Below, in pieces: positions 1 through 12,199 of a stretch of DNA of 64,000 nt. The DNA lies in assembly GCA_905221615.1 (NCBI GenBank), contig CAJNDT010006008.1:224001-288000 (forward strand). Direction: 5' to 3'. A program made the translations under genes and the position numbers. Source of the stretch: Symbiodinium sp. CCMP2592 (lineage: Eukaryota; Sar; Dinophyceae; Suessiales; Symbiodiniaceae). The first letter of the stretch is position 1; every line of letters starts with the position of its first letter. The notes below the pieces were generated by a model, which saw only the letters and a program-made list of their open reading frames with translations, was not told where the DNA came from and searched no databases.

Positions 1-580
1 GCACACCCTCAGTCCACCCGTCCGTAAAATAGACCTTGTAGCTTGCCTTTGTTTCGTAGGGAGGAATGGGGTACAATTAGTTATATATAACTACTATTAC
101 TACCATTCTTTTATTCTCTACTAACCAAAGGTCAGGTAGCAGCCGTTTTGGGGATCCTTTGTAGAAAGCCTTGAAAGAGCCTTTGTAGGAGTCGTCAAAG
201 GAGCCCTTAGATGCAGCCTCAACTTCCGAACTGGTTTAACTGCGAGCTTCAGGGGTTTCATGTTGTGGGGCTTTGCTCGGAAGTTTGGGAGGGTTTAGGG
301 GTTTGGGGCCTCAACATAGGGCACCCTAGAGCAGCATATCTTGTGACGGCTATTGACTGCCATGTGGGGTCCACCAGGGGCAATTAATTGTCGGAGTCCT
401 GGCAGGGGAGTCTTCCGTTTTTTTTGCTTTGGCTGGGGCGGCTTTGGGGTCCTGCAAAGTGTCTAGATCTGCGTCAGGAGCTCAAGACGTTTGGAGTTGG
501 TTTTGGGTTATATAGGTTTCAGATGCTACTAATCTCAAGGCAACATGCACTCAACACCCGAAATCCCATGCTAAGCCCGA

Positions 581-740
581 CATTCTACGCCCCAAACCCT
601 AAACCCGAAATCCTGAACAAGACAGCCCAAACCCTTAACCCGAAACCCTAAGCCCTAAACCCGAAATCCTAAGCCACAATCCCGAACCCCGAAACCCCAT
701 GCCCTGAGTCCTTATAAATCCTAAACCCAATAGCCTGTTT
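581..740. repeat. Degenerate CCCTAAA block
   Basis: About 160 bp consist of imperfect copies of CCCTAAA, mutated mainly to CCCGAAA, CCTAAGC and CCCTTAA forms. This is the C-rich strand of the plant/dinoflagellate-type telomere repeat. Decay of the copies indicates an old interstitial insertion rather than a functional telomere. Confidence 0.7.
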
Positions 741-1469
741 GAGGCTCGCCTGTTTGAGGCTCTGTATACCATACGTACGATGTACAAAGAAACACTCATC
801 AAAAGCAACACCTGGGAGTTGTGGGTTGCCGGCGTAGTGTCTAGGATGCAGGGGTAGGGATTTTTTCGCGGCACTGCCTTCAGGTCACCAAGATTGAGAC
901 CGTGGGCGAAGAGTGCGCAATCGTGATGGGTTTAGGGTTCTCCGCCATGTGCTGTAGCAAAGGCCTGCAACTTGTACGCAATTTCATTCTACATACACTG
1001 CCATGAACACTCCTTTGTTCTGGATTGTCCGCTTGGGCGGGATCGCAGAAACGCTTGTGCCCGTGGTGCATAGACTTCATGGTTGAGGAACCGCTTCACC
1101 GATACCAGGAGGTCCCAGTTTGCGGATGTCCTTGAAGAAAGGATCCTACATAAACTCCCTCGACCCTAAACCGGCTTTCACTCGCAGGTACGTTTCAGCA
1201 GTGGGCGTGATACCACGAGACATAGAGGCAAGCATTGCCTCTGCCTTCATCCTAGGCCACATACGTCCCAACGTTCAATCCCTAAAGCCTGAGGCCGTAA
1301 ATCCCAAAGCGCGATGGCCTATCTGAACCTTGTTAAACCTTAACCTGGACCCCAAAAGTATGTAGAATAATAGCCTTGTATAGGTTTTGGGCCATGATTT
1401 TGCTTACTTTTGCGGGTCTAGGAAGTCCTCAAGCCCGAAGCTCGAAAACCTGGAGAAGCTGATGCAACC

Positions 1470-1552
1470 TTTAGGGTTTAGGGTTTAGGGTTTAGGGTTT
1501 AGCGGTTTAGGGGTTTAGGGTTTAGCGGTTTAGGGGTTTAGGGGTTTAGGGG
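1470..1552. repeat. Interstitial TTTAGGG array
   Basis: Four perfect TTTAGGG units are followed by variant units (TTTAGCGG, TTTAGGGG) over about 80 bp. It is the G-rich orientation, opposite to the block at 581-740. Confidence 0.85.
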
Positions 1553-1957
1553 TACACTTGCCTGAACCTGAAATCCTTCACATAGGTTTCGGAGGTGTGC
1601 GCAGTAGCTGCATCGACCCCGAACAGGAGGGAAAGCCCTCGTCTACCAAAAATAGCCGCAAAATGAAACCGCAAGCCCCAAGCTCTAAACTTGGAACCCT
1701 CAACCTTGAACTAGAGTCTCCTTGGGAATTATTTTTTGTTTTGTTCAGAGAAAGCCCAAGAGAATGTTAAAAGTATCATTTGTATTACGGTTCTAAGGGG
1801 AGTATAGCAAACCTTGGTAAACTTTAAACCCAGTTACCCTGAATCTTGAACCGAACCCCACACCCTAAACCCTATAAGCCCGAAACCCCCCATGCTTTTG
1901 GGCCCGGTCCCTGCATGAGCCTGAAAAGCAGATACTCAGGGGCGTAGACAACACCTT

Positions 1958-2055
1958 TCTGAAAATTAGGGGTACCTTTTTTCGGGGGCCTTATAATGAG
2001 AATCCTACTATTTTGGGTGCTACATTAGGGCCCCCCCTTTTTTCCAAAAGCTACC
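1958..2055. mobile_element. MITE-like inverted repeat, family with GAAAATTAGGGG ends (degenerate copy)
   Basis: The left arm contains CTGAAAATTAGGGGTACC and the right arm runs through CCCCCCCTTTTTTCCAAAAG, a decayed reverse complement. It resembles the better copies at 7475-7559 and 25470-25570. Non-coding. Confidence 0.45.
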
Positions 2056-2850
2056 CCAATCCCCATGCCGGCCTATCAAAGTAGGCATCTATTTTGTTGT
2101 TCGGAACCCTGCAGATGTGGACGCCGTGGACGCGTGTCTTACGCCCCAGACCTTAACTCCCAAGCCCTAAATCCCTAAACCCTCAAGGAAAACGCCCCAG
2201 GCAGACAAGGCGATGGGGCACGCGGTGATCCTGGGACGCTTGATCAAGGCCACTGTGACGTCGGCGGCTTGGGGTTTCAAGCTATTTTTTGGTTGTGTTG
2301 AATAGAAAAATTTGACGGACTCCTGCGCTGCATTGAAAGGTTTGATAGGGTTTGTAGGGCTCTTGGGTTTTAGGGTTTTAGGGTTTCCTACCTTTTTGGG
2401 ATTTGTAGTTTTATAAGATAAAGTTTTTTTTGAGTGTACATCTTGGAATTTAGGGTTTCAGGTCTATAGCCAGAGTGAAACAGTTTTCTCATTCACCAGC
2501 TCTTGCCCACAACTCAATCCCCCTTGAATCGAAGCCCGAACCCTACACCCTCAAATGCTAAGCCGCCGCACCCACATCCCCAAGTCCTACGCCCAAGCCC
2601 TAAAAACAGTTGAAGCCAAGGGGCCCCTTGGAGGTTGGGATGAGGGTAGGGTGGGACAGAGGATACAGTACCACATATAAGGTGACTTGGTATGTCTGTT
2701 CGGGAGATGTTCTAGTATAGAGAGTATAGCTATATAGGCACGACAAGGGGATGATATTCCAAAATATGCCGATCCCTGTATTCTTTGAGCTTCCCCCTAC
2801 CTACCACGTGCGGAGCTTCTTGATAGGACCCTAAACCTGAAACCATATAT

Positions 2851-2952
2851 GGTAGAAGCCATAAAGTTGGGACATTGTAATCCCTCCTGTGCCCTTAATG
2901 GGATCCTAGATCATCCTAAACAGATATCCCAACTTTCCGGGGTTCGCTGCAG
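2851..2952. mobile_element. MITE-like inverted repeat, family with GTAGAAGCC..AAAGTTGG ends
   Basis: The left end is GTAGAAGCCATAAAGTTGGG. The right end is CCCAACTTTCCGGGGTTCGC followed by TGCAG, an imperfect reverse complement. About 100 bp, AT-rich centre, no coding capacity. Same family as 7818-7925 and 26663-26776. Confidence 0.6.
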
Positions 2953-4399
2953 ATCCCTACGGAACTGACAGGCGGCCAAGGAGATTCTGATGGTCCAGCG
3001 AGACACACAAGGATCGGATGAGGCACGTGGGCCTTTAAGAAGTGTTTGAGGCTTTCATAGGTTTGCATCACGGGTTTATGAGGTTCTATAGGGTTTGATT
3101 TGAGTCATAGGATTTAAGGTCTCAGTTTGCTACTTTCTTGGTCGAAGGGCTTAGGGCTTGAGGTTTTTTTGGGCTACCTGGTGATTAATTAGGTTTGGGT
3201 TTCGTATGGAATTGAGAGCACGCAGCTGAGAAGTCTTGGTTTCGGGACCGTGACCTGTTTCGTTAGGAAACGGAGTCAAGGCCCATTAAGCCCCAAGCTT
3301 TCAACCCCTCCTCCTCGACTCCTAAATTCTAAACCCTCAGAGATTGGATCGAAGTTGTAACCGTAACCCCCAAGCCCTGAACCCTGAACCCTTCAGCTAG
3401 AACTGCGCCCGAAGCCAGAACCTAATCGCCGACAACCCGAAATAATAGAGTTTAGTGTTTAGGATTCAGGGTTTAGGGCTAGGGTTTAGGGTTTAGTGCT
3501 TAGGGTTCAGGGATCATTTGGAGGGCTTCGGGCTTAAGATTTGAATTTTGGGTTTGGGGGGGTTAAGGTTTAGGGCTTTAAATCCGCAAGCCTGAGCAGG
3601 AGGTGAAGCTGAAGATGGGCATTCACACAGGGCCGGTTGCCCACGGCTCAGATGGCCGGTTTTCAGCAGGTTACCCTAAACCCTGTACGCTAAATCCTAG
3701 GGTTCGGAGATTTAGAACCATGTTCGGTAGTGTAGGGTTTTCAGCTGAGGGTTCGAGAAGCGCTAGTGCTTGTCTGATAACATCAACCCGAACCCATCAA
3801 CCACAACTAAATTGGATAGACAGCCAACGGGAGAGCTTTAAACTTCTCGACCGTACGTACGTAGTCTTTCTTCGCAAGTTTGATATGTTTTATTGGCTGG
3901 GTTCTTCTATTTTATATTCTCCTTAGGATTTAGTTTTGTTCATATAAAACCCAAGAAAATGTTAGACATACTATGTTTATCATGGCTCTAAGGGAGGTAT
4001 AGTCTTGAAGAAGAGAGACTACTCAAACCAGCGACCTGAATCCCAATTGGCGAATTTTTGAAGTGCTTTACGGAAGGGTTGGCCAGAAGGTAAGGTCAAT
4101 TAGCAATACTAGGCGCTTAGGTCCGTAGTAGACATTATGCACTTGATCCGTAAAGCTAAGACCGGAACCATTGCAGTCTTTGCTACTCTTAGTCCTACCC
4201 TACGGCTCTAAGGACTCGTGTGGTAAGGCTTTTGGGGCCCAAAGACCATACTATGTGAGGCTTTTGGGCTATTTTGAGCCTTCGGGTTAGATAGTACAAT
4301 ATACTTGAGCCCCACGCCCTATTCTCTCCTTCCAGGGCCAGGGTGGAGCAACCCATGAGCTCAGACTGAGGAACCCCAAAGCACGTAGGTTTCAAACCC

Positions 4400-4492
4400 T
4401 ACCTTAACCCCACATAACCGACCTTTTTAGGGACTTATGTAAAGAAATCATATTAGGGGGCCCTAAAGAGGTAGGTTCCTTGGGGTCCAGGC
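4400..4492. mobile_element. MITE-like inverted repeat, family with CCGACCTTTTTAGGG ends
   Basis: Left arm: CCTTAACCCCACATAACCGACC. Right arm: GGTAGGTTCCTTGGGG. The interior is in the opposite orientation to the copies at 19280-19373 and 35630-35720. The arms contain telomere-like words (TTTAGGG). Confidence 0.55.
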
Positions 4493-7088
4493 AAACCCTA
4501 AACCCTAAAACGTTCCGGGAAGCTCGGAACCTTGTCACCAGAAACTGCACCAAAGCCCCAGCCCCCCCAAGACCCTTAGCCTGACGGCGTTAACCCCGAA
4601 GGCAGGGTCGCCCGCACTGGACAAGGCCCACTGCATCATCAAAAATAACCGAACGCTACCCCCCTAAGCGCTGAACCCACCAAAGCCCGACAGGCCCCGA
4701 AACAATGCTGAGGTCGCTGGTGTCATTGGCCAGAAGCTGCCCAGGCCTTGTGCTTTTTTTGGGGAAAGATGCTCGGTTAGGGCCAGGGTCTGTTGTTGAA
4801 ATCAGAGTTTACAATGTCGAAAGTAGTTTGTCGTTCTAGTTCGAGGCCCAGGACAGCCGACAGTCTCGCAATATTTGTTGATCCAACATGCTTTGGAGAA
4901 GAATCCCTATTGACTGCAGGTGAGAGGTAGCTCATGCAAGCAGCCAAGCAGCTCAAGTTTAACCATTTCTGAAGGATGTCATCGATTCGGCTGCCGGCTC
5001 GGACTTGAAATTTGTGGAGCCAGAGAACTCTCAGCCCTCTTCTTCCGTGTAGCTTCCATACCTTGCAGTTTGATCGCGGTTCGTTTTCGAACATCGGGCA
5101 AACGGGGTGTGAGGTTCCCTTGGAGCGGGGTGATCCTTGAGGAGTCTGGAGTCCGGTGTCGTGGGATCCTCGTGGAGTCCACCCCGAAACACCAGTCAGA
5201 CCAGCCCAAAAAAGGGCCGTAATGTATCTAAATATCTACCTATACTTTTTTTGTTTTTTGTTTTTTTTTAGGGGGGTCCTTGTCATAGTTATAGTCGGGT
5301 GTCCCAACGAAACCCTATTCTAACTGCTAAGATCACACACTTGGGGTTTACCGGCCGCACCTCAACATGCCTTACAGCTTTTTTTGCTGGGCACGAATAT
5401 ACAAGCATGACCTCACGCAGACAAAAGGGTTCAGGTGGGCTAAGGCGGCTAAGGTAGCCTGAAGCTTCTGATCTTGTTGGAGGTTCCGACTCTTTGGCGA
5501 CACCATCAACACGGCTGCCCGTCTCATGCAGAAGGCAGGACTCTCTACCCTTCTTCTGTTGTCTAGAGTTCCTTCGCCACTCCATGCCGGTAGATTCTTC
5601 ACCGGTTTACCCCGAACACCGATCGAAATGCTAAGGGCAAAACCCTACCAGGACTGTAAAAGCTTGAGTCATACACCTGTTTCCCTTTCCATACTTTCTG
5701 TCTTAAGCAGGAAAGCCTGCCTCGGATTTGTCGGCCCTTCATATTCATTATCTCCCTAAACCCTAAACCCTAAACCTCGAGCCCAGCATCCTGGCTAAAC
5801 GGTACCTACGCAGATGTGCGCAAGCATCATAAAAGCATAGGCGCATTTTCTGTAAAGGCAAGCACAGCAGTCAAAGACCCAAGCCTAAACCCTTAACCCC
5901 TAAACCCTAAACCCCGGCCTTAACACACCCTATAGATCTGATACCCTAATGCAAGCCTTACATTGGCCCTTTAGGCTTCTAAACCTTGAGCATTAAACCT
6001 TATTGCAAGTCCTGTACTCTAAACCCCAGATTCTCCTGCTATTCCGAAGTTTGTGTACTGAAGCTTACGTACACCCTCAAACCCGCGGAGCCGTTGGCCC
6101 TTGACCAACAAAAGCCACCTAAAATCCGTCGCGCCAGTAAGCCGCATGTCGGGCAATCACTCATAACTCTACAACTTTACACGCTGCGGAACATGACTAC
6201 TTACTACCGTAAGTCCCCCAATCTCTCCAAGTGCCAGGGCCTGCCAGGCGAGCTGCAGTTTGGGGAGGCAGGATCAGGGTCGTTGAATGCGCCTCCGGAA
6301 ACACGAGGTTTTGGTATCTGTGGTGTAAGACCTACTTTCTTTGGGGGTACGGATTTAGGGACAAGGGTGAAGGTCGTGGAGTATAGGACTTTGGCATTAG
6401 GATCTTGCGTTTAGGCGGCTCGGGTTTGAGGGAATTGTAGTGATCCGTAAACCCTAAACCCTACACATTCTTAACCCTGTAAACAGTAAACCATGAACCC
6501 TTTAGGCCTCGGTTCAGGCTTTAGGGTTGTTTTTCATATAAGGAATGCCTACTACAGGGCTTCTAAGACTCATAGGGTTCGGAGTGTGTCAACTCCCTTT
6601 CTTAGGGCCTCGAAGTTCGTTTGGCAATTGCAACCCGGATTGAGGTTGGACCGGGGGGGGATCTGCATCAATACAGGGGCCTGGGTACATTGGGAACACC
6701 ACTCCTTCGCGTTACTTTTCGTATACCAAACCCTCAACCCTAAAACCTAAACCCTAAGCCTTAGTCTAACTATTCAGACACCTTCTTGCAAGGAGAGAGT
6801 CGCTTTATTCACAGCCATATGCCACATCGACGTGGCCGCGAAAGCTTCGTATCGCACTACTTGCTCATGTGGGCCAGGTTTGGGCAAAACAACCACCAGA
6901 TCCTTACAGCGTCAGGTTCACTCTCTCGCTCTTCCTCTCCCCCCGAATACCAGCAGTAGTCCTATGATGTTCTATAGTCTGACGATTGTGATCCGACATC
7001 TTTGTCGCCACCAAGGTCATGATAGCCCAGAAGGAGTTGACCATGTCATTTTACGACAGTGAGATGCAACCGACATGAAAACCATACT

Positions 7089-7192
7089 AATATAGGGGCC
7101 TCAATAGTTACCTACACTATTTTGGGGGCTGCCTATTATAACTAGTGTATCATGTACCCCCAAACTCTATTCGAATTCAGGCCCCTATACTA
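7089..7192. mobile_element. MITE-like inverted repeat, family with TATAGGGGCCT ends
   Basis: Starts TATAGGGGCCTCAATAGTTA and ends TTCAGGCCCCTATA. The centre carries the family-typical CTATTTTGGGGGCTGCCTAT. Similar ~105-bp copies lie at 31800-31906, 34195-34297 and 38934-39037. Confidence 0.65.
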
Positions 7193-7474
7193 GGTGCCCC
7201 GAACTCGAACTTCCGCTTCGAGGCCACGAAATCGTGCTTGCCCAGGGGTGTGGCGACCTCAGGGGGGTTCCTACATCTCAGAGTTTAGGGTTTATGGTTT
7301 AGGGTTAGGCTTCAGGCTTAGGGTTTAGAGTCTGGGTTTGGGGTTTAGGGCCTGGGGTCGAGGGTTTCGGATTGAATCAGGGCCTTAGGGTCTGTCCTGG
7401 AGGTCGGATTGAAACCTGCCCCATAATCCCTGGGCAACGAGCCAGGAGCCCTGCAAAACAGCAAACTCTATATC

Positions 7475-7559
7475 GGGAGTTTCCGAAAATTAGGGCTAAC
7501 TTTATAAGGATCATATTATTTAGGGTACTATATATGGTCCCCTATTTACGGAAGCTCCC
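7475..7559. mobile_element. MITE-like inverted repeat, GGGAGTTTCCGAAAATTAGGG ends
   Basis: The left end reads GGGAGTTTCCGAAAATTAGG and the right end CCTATTTACGGAAGCTCCC, near reverse complements. 85 bp. Same family as 25470-25570. Confidence 0.65.
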
Positions 7560-7817
7560 TTCTCATTGTGAGGCCCCAGGAGGGTACTGTATGTCGTTGA
7601 TGTTATAACGGCCTTGCAATGGGACTCTGCTAGAAGAGATCGGAGCCATGATTCATACGCACCTCCTTTTGCTGTTCCAAAGCAAGGCCAAAATATACCC
7701 CAAACCTTCTGCAGGCTCTTGCATAGAGTCCGAGGTACGTGTGTTTTTGGTACACATCTATGTTACCGGCAACAGAGTTTCAGATTTCGGACTGAGGATG
7801 GTAGGGTTCGGGGTTCT

Positions 7818-7925
7818 ATAGTAAAAGCCAGAAAGTTGGAATATTATTATCCTAAACCCTTTATGGTAAATTATAGGGTATCCTACCCTGAAACCATATT
7901 CCAACTTTCTGGACTTCCCTGTAGG
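7818..7925. mobile_element. MITE-like inverted repeat, AGCCAGAAAGTTGGAAT ends
   Basis: The left arm AGCCAGAAAGTTGGAATAT is matched by the right arm ATATTCCAACTTTCTGGACT, followed by TCCCTGTAG. About 108 bp, AT-rich loop with TATCCTAAACCC inside. Confidence 0.7.
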
Positions 7926-8474
7926 ATGTATGTTTTCGGGTCTGGAGGTTGCAGTTTAGGGTATAGAATACCTCACAAATCATGCGTACGGCAAGTCCTG
8001 CACCCTGAACCGTCAACATACAAAATTCAACAAATACTCATCCGTTTCCTTAGGGTTCTTTTTTGTGCATGTATATTGTAACAACCTACTCTGATCGAAA
8101 GGGACCTTAGCATGTTTGTCCGAAAATCCAGTGCCTTGACTGTCTGACTATGACACTGAAGCCCCAAACCTCTAAACCCCCAAAGCCGCAAACCCCTAAG
8201 CCTAAACTGGCTCTAAAATGGCTCGACCCTTAAAGCCCATAAAGCCCCTAAAGGGGGCTGGAGATTTTTTTTTTGTGTTTTTTTTGCGTTTTTTTTTGGG
8301 GAGGGGGGGGGGCCCTGGCTTCTGTTCTTTCCTAGGAACGGGGGGCACGGATACGGACCCAGGGACCGGGACTGGGTTTGCAACCCAGTTACGCTTCTCA
8401 ATATCATGCGGAGGCCTTCCTGCCCAGAATACAGGTCAGAGTAAGAAACCTGGTTCTGGAGACCGACTCACTGT

Positions 8475-8494
8475 CATATACATATACATATGTA

Positions 8495-8538
<44 letters not shown>

Positions 8539-8749
8539 CACCTGTGTGTATATATAAATATATGTACACACACATGTGTATATATATATATGTACATATA
8601 CACATATCTATACATATATATATATATATATGTGTGTATGTATGTTTGTGTATGTATGTGTATATATATATACACATATACATATACATACCTACATATA
8701 AACAAATAAATAGATAAATTTATAGATATATACGTAAACATGTATTCAC

Positions 8750-8789
<40 letters not shown>

Positions 8790-8959
8790 GGATATATACA
8801 TATATACATATGTACAAATGTACATATATACAATTATATATATATATAGAAATACATATCTATGCATATATATTTGAGAATATATAGATACATATTTACT
8901 TATATTTACGCAAGCATATATACATAGAAATATGTGCACATATACACATATATATACAA

Positions 8960-8992
<33 letters not shown>

Positions 8993-9009
8993 CCTGTGTA
9001 TATATACAT

Positions 9010-9040
<31 letters not shown>

Positions 9041-9500
9041 CACATACATATATATATATACATATATACACATCTGCTTCTCGACACATACACATGTAAA
9101 CATACATATACACATATGTACATTTGTACACATGTACACATAAGTACATATATATATATGTACATATACACATAAATACATATACATATATACATATATA
9201 CATATATACATATATACATATATACATATATACATATTTACATACATACATATATACATATATACATATATACATATATACATATATACATATATACATA
9301 TATACATATATACATATATACATATATACATATATACATATATACATATATACATATATACATATATACACATATACTTATATACATATATACATATATA
9401 CATATATACATATACACATATATACATATATACATATATACACATATACACATATACATATATACATATATACATAGATACATAGATACATATATACATA
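8475..9500. repeat. TA-rich microsatellite / CATATATA satellite
   Basis: About 1 kb of alternating purine-pyrimidine DNA: (TA)n near 8499-8534, mixed CATA/TGTA tracts, then an almost perfect 8-bp CATATATA tandem array at roughly 9180-9480. Long open frames on both strands here encode only Tyr/Ile/Cys/Met periodic peptides and are by-products of the repeat. No gene. Confidence 0.95.
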
Positions 9501-9749
9501 CACGATTTGGGTTTTGTTTGGGGCCTGGGGTTTGGGATTTAGTAAAGCCTAAAACCCGATCCAAGGCTTTGGGTTTATGGTTTAGGGCGCGGTCGGCCCT
9601 ACTTTACTCACTCTCACTCTATCTCACTCTCATCCTCACTCTCACTCTCATTCTGGCCCACAACGCACTTCTCCCATCTTGCATAGCCGAACAATCCAGG
9701 TTTTGCCTGTGCGTTTTCCCAGATCCTCAAAGCGCACATGCTTGCATGA

Positions 9750-9762
9750 AGCCATTTTGGCT
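9750..9762 (+). other. 13-nt match to the core of the dinoflagellate spliced leader
   Basis: The sequence AGCCATTTTGGCT matches the central 13 nt of the dinoflagellate trans-spliced leader exon. The flanks (GCATGA before, GGTGTG after) do not match the rest of the leader, so this is not a spliced-leader gene. It could be a relic from a reintegrated transcript or a coincidence; the word is nearly self-complementary. Confidence 0.25.
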
Positions 9763-9876
9763 GGTGTGAATAGCTCGATGTAGCAGGACGCATCATGCAG
9801 GGAAACTTAGAGAAGACACGGACACAGGCACAGACACACGACAAAGCAGTGATCGAAGCAAGGCCCACCCCACACA

Positions 9877-10010
9877 GCAAGGATCCTGCAAAGTGCATTT
9901 TCCCAGCCTGCGTTAACGCACTGCGGCTCTGTGGAGGGAAATGACTTGGTCGAAGAAGGCTGACCCAATACCGAAAGGATCCTGCAAAGTGCGTTTTCCC
10001 GGCCTGCAGC
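9877..10010. repeat. Direct duplication of ~97-bp period
   Basis: AAGGATCCTGCAAAGTGC followed by TTTTCCC[A/G]GCCTGC occurs at about 9880 and again at about 9977. A weaker third relative lies near 9708-9735 (GTGCGTTTTCCCAGATCCT). Confidence 0.6.
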
Positions 10011-11389
10011 GCAGTGCAACTCTCTCATGGGCCTATAACCCATCCCGCCTCACCCGGCCCACGCACACCGCGCAAACGTCCACGCAGGCACCGGCCAGGC
10101 ATGTGGATTGACACTTAGGATCTCACTTGTTTGTGTCGCTATTGTCTTAAGTTTGTGTGTCACCTGTCTTCTTCGATTAATCGAAAGCCTCCGGACCCAA
10201 ATTTGACCAGTTTTGAGGCTTGCATCTGAAAGCCGCGATCTCGTCGATCATCTTAAGCACTGAAACCTAGACGCATCCTGCTTGTGTGCATCCAAGCAGA
10301 GCTGAGTCTTGTTGCAGGATAGCAACGAGAAGTATCTCCGCAGATTCCCTAAGAGCAAGCGTGGAGCTCAGCTAGCTAGCTTCTTCCCTCATCAGATCTC
10401 ATCAGTGTTGCCACACAGCAGAAGTCTTATGTCTGGACATTCCAGATTTAAAGAGAGGGCCACACTTGTCTAGCCAGGCTACTTTTCTGGACCAGACAGT
10501 TGAAGATCCAGAATAAGATTGAGGGAAACACCAAGAACGATATCATTGCCTCGCTGGCACGTTTGCAGGGTTTCCCGGAATGCAGAAAATCTGAGGGCCT
10601 GCGTAGCCCGGCACATTGATTGCAAACCTTTCCCTCGCGAGTTTGTTTTTGTGACCACTTGCATCTGCCAGGACCTGTTAAAGACAGTGAAGAACATGTG
10701 GCCGGCAACCGAGGCTGGAAGGGAAGTGACTACAACAGCCGCTTGTTCGGAGGCAGCATATGTGGTTTATTGGCGACATAGCGCAAGATGTGGTTGATGC
10801 CGAAAGTATGTTGGTGTTGTCCTTCTTCACGAGCTTGCAACGTCATGGGGTTGAACAAGAAGCCGGCGTGCACGTTGGACACTTGAAAGTTTTAGTTCGG
10901 CATTGTAATGGAGGGGTTTAACTACAGACCTCTGGGCTTCTTGGCTTGCTACGGTCTTCATTTCGGTGTGGTCTATAACGAGTTTCAGTATTACTACATG
11001 TAGAAAACAGTTGAGTTCCCGGTATGGTCAACATCTCTCAACATAATGCCCGTGACGGGAAGCTGAAATGACACGCCATATATCGCCAGAGACCTGAACT
11101 AGAGAGTGGGCCTGCAGGAAGACTGGCTGGCATATCTGGCGTGTTGGCCCTCGCGGCAGAAGGTGACCGAGGTCAGAGCCGGGAGCATTGCAGAATTTCA
11201 TTGTGGGTTGGGAGAAGCTATCACAGGCGGTTTCAGTGCATCACATCGGACAAATCCCAGATGTCTGACGTCTTTGTGTTGCAATGTGGCATGAGATCTA
11301 TTTAGTGTCAAGTTGTGATTATGAACAAACATCATCATCTCAGCACTGGGCGCTTTAAAGCAGTCTCGGATCTTGTTGCTGGGGCATCA

Positions 11390-11872
11390 GCAGAGTTTAC
11401 ATTTCAAGTGAGAAAGGCCGCACCTCAAGATCATGAAGCGAACGGAACGGCTGAGAGAGCGGTGAGAAAGTTGCGAGAGGGACTTCAGACTTTGAGATCA
11501 GATCTTAACCAAGAAAACCTAGATTTGAATTTTTCCATTGATGCTTTTGCTTCTGCTTTGAACTTTTTGTGTGCAAGCTTTAACCGCTTTGCGAAAGCCC
11601 ACGGGAGCGATTTGGCTCCAATCGATATCGCGATCGGGCGTCCGGCACACACAGGCCTTTTCACCATGTATGGAGCAACCGTCCTTGCTGAACTACCCCA
11701 GTCCATGCGTGAGTTGGCTCCCAACATGTCGAGATTTGTTGAAGCCGCTTTCCTGCATCCTGTGCTTTGTTCGCAGGCGGTGAGGGTGTGTGGCTTGGTT
11801 CGGATTGATTCGAGTATGGAGCTGAAGTTTTTCAATGCCACTTCCGTCAAGATCTGCGTTCCACTGTCGTAG
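11390..11872 (+). pseudogene. Retrotransposon integrase C-terminal fragment
   Basis: The reading frame encodes about 160 aa resembling the end of the integrase core and the following region of LTR retrotransposon polyproteins abundant in dinoflagellate genomes. Visible signs are the catalytic-glutamate neighbourhood (HEANGTAERAVRKLREGL near 11435-11490), the helix leading to FNRFAKAHGSDLAPIDIAIGR, and VLAELPQSMRELAPN. The frame ends in a stop at 11870-11872. No upstream catalytic Asp residues, reverse transcriptase or RNase H are recognisable in the preceding 1.5 kb, so this is a truncated copy. The assignment rests on family memory of NG-x-AER integrase motifs. Being a retroelement fragment is fairly sure; which superfamily (copia or gypsy) is not. 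Confidence 0.65.
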
Positions 11873-12199
11873 CGTTTGGAGCTTGTTGAAGGCTTGCTGA
11901 AGCCGTTGGGTTCGGGGCCAAGGCAAGAGCTGCCCTCAGAGCCAAGGGAGTCCTTGGCACCACCCATTTTCTGTATAAGCACTTTTATATCGTTACGCGG
12001 CATTGAGTTAAGGCCATTTTTGCTATATCTAGTTACAGCCACATATATGTATATGTATATATCTATGTGTGTATCTGTATATATATATATATATTTTTTT
12101 GTACATATTTCCAACGGTTGCATCCTGCCTGTCGCCCGGCTGCGCCAGACTCCCAGACAGGCCACAGCAGACCACGAGCAACAAAAATAAAAATAACCC

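Larger units (their letters stand above)
1..8470. other. Non-coding repeat-rich DNA with scattered telomere-like words
   Basis: No coding region can be supported in this stretch; open frames are short and without recognisable motifs. The sequence is littered with degenerate CCCTAAA/TTTAGGG words (for example CCCTAAACCCGAAATCCTAA-type text around 580-740, and smaller patches near 3440-3500, 5754-5775 and 8160-8210). Several short inverted-repeat elements are embedded and listed separately. Both orientations of the telomere-like word occur in short alternating patches, so this is interstitial repeat debris and not a chromosome end. Confidence 0.7.
9595..12190. other. Non-telomeric island of retroelement-like DNA
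   Basis: This 2.6-kb block lacks the telomere-like words found on both sides. It begins with a CTCACT-type simple repeat (9598-9655), then has a ~97-bp direct duplication, and near its right end an integrase fragment. It ends in a short TA microsatellite (12040-12095). The best reading is the remains of an inserted retrotransposon. Only the integrase part is recognisable, and no long terminal repeats were identified by eye. Confidence 0.55.

Noticed and set aside
1-740. Chromosome end at the window start
   Set aside because: Telomere-like words are degenerate, occur in both orientations and continue over 40 kb; no long perfect terminal array is present.
8538-9499. Open frames of 100-277 codons on both strands
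   Set aside because: They consist of periodic Tyr/Ile/Cys/Met peptides produced by the TA-rich CATATATA microsatellite; there is no non-repetitive coding sequence.
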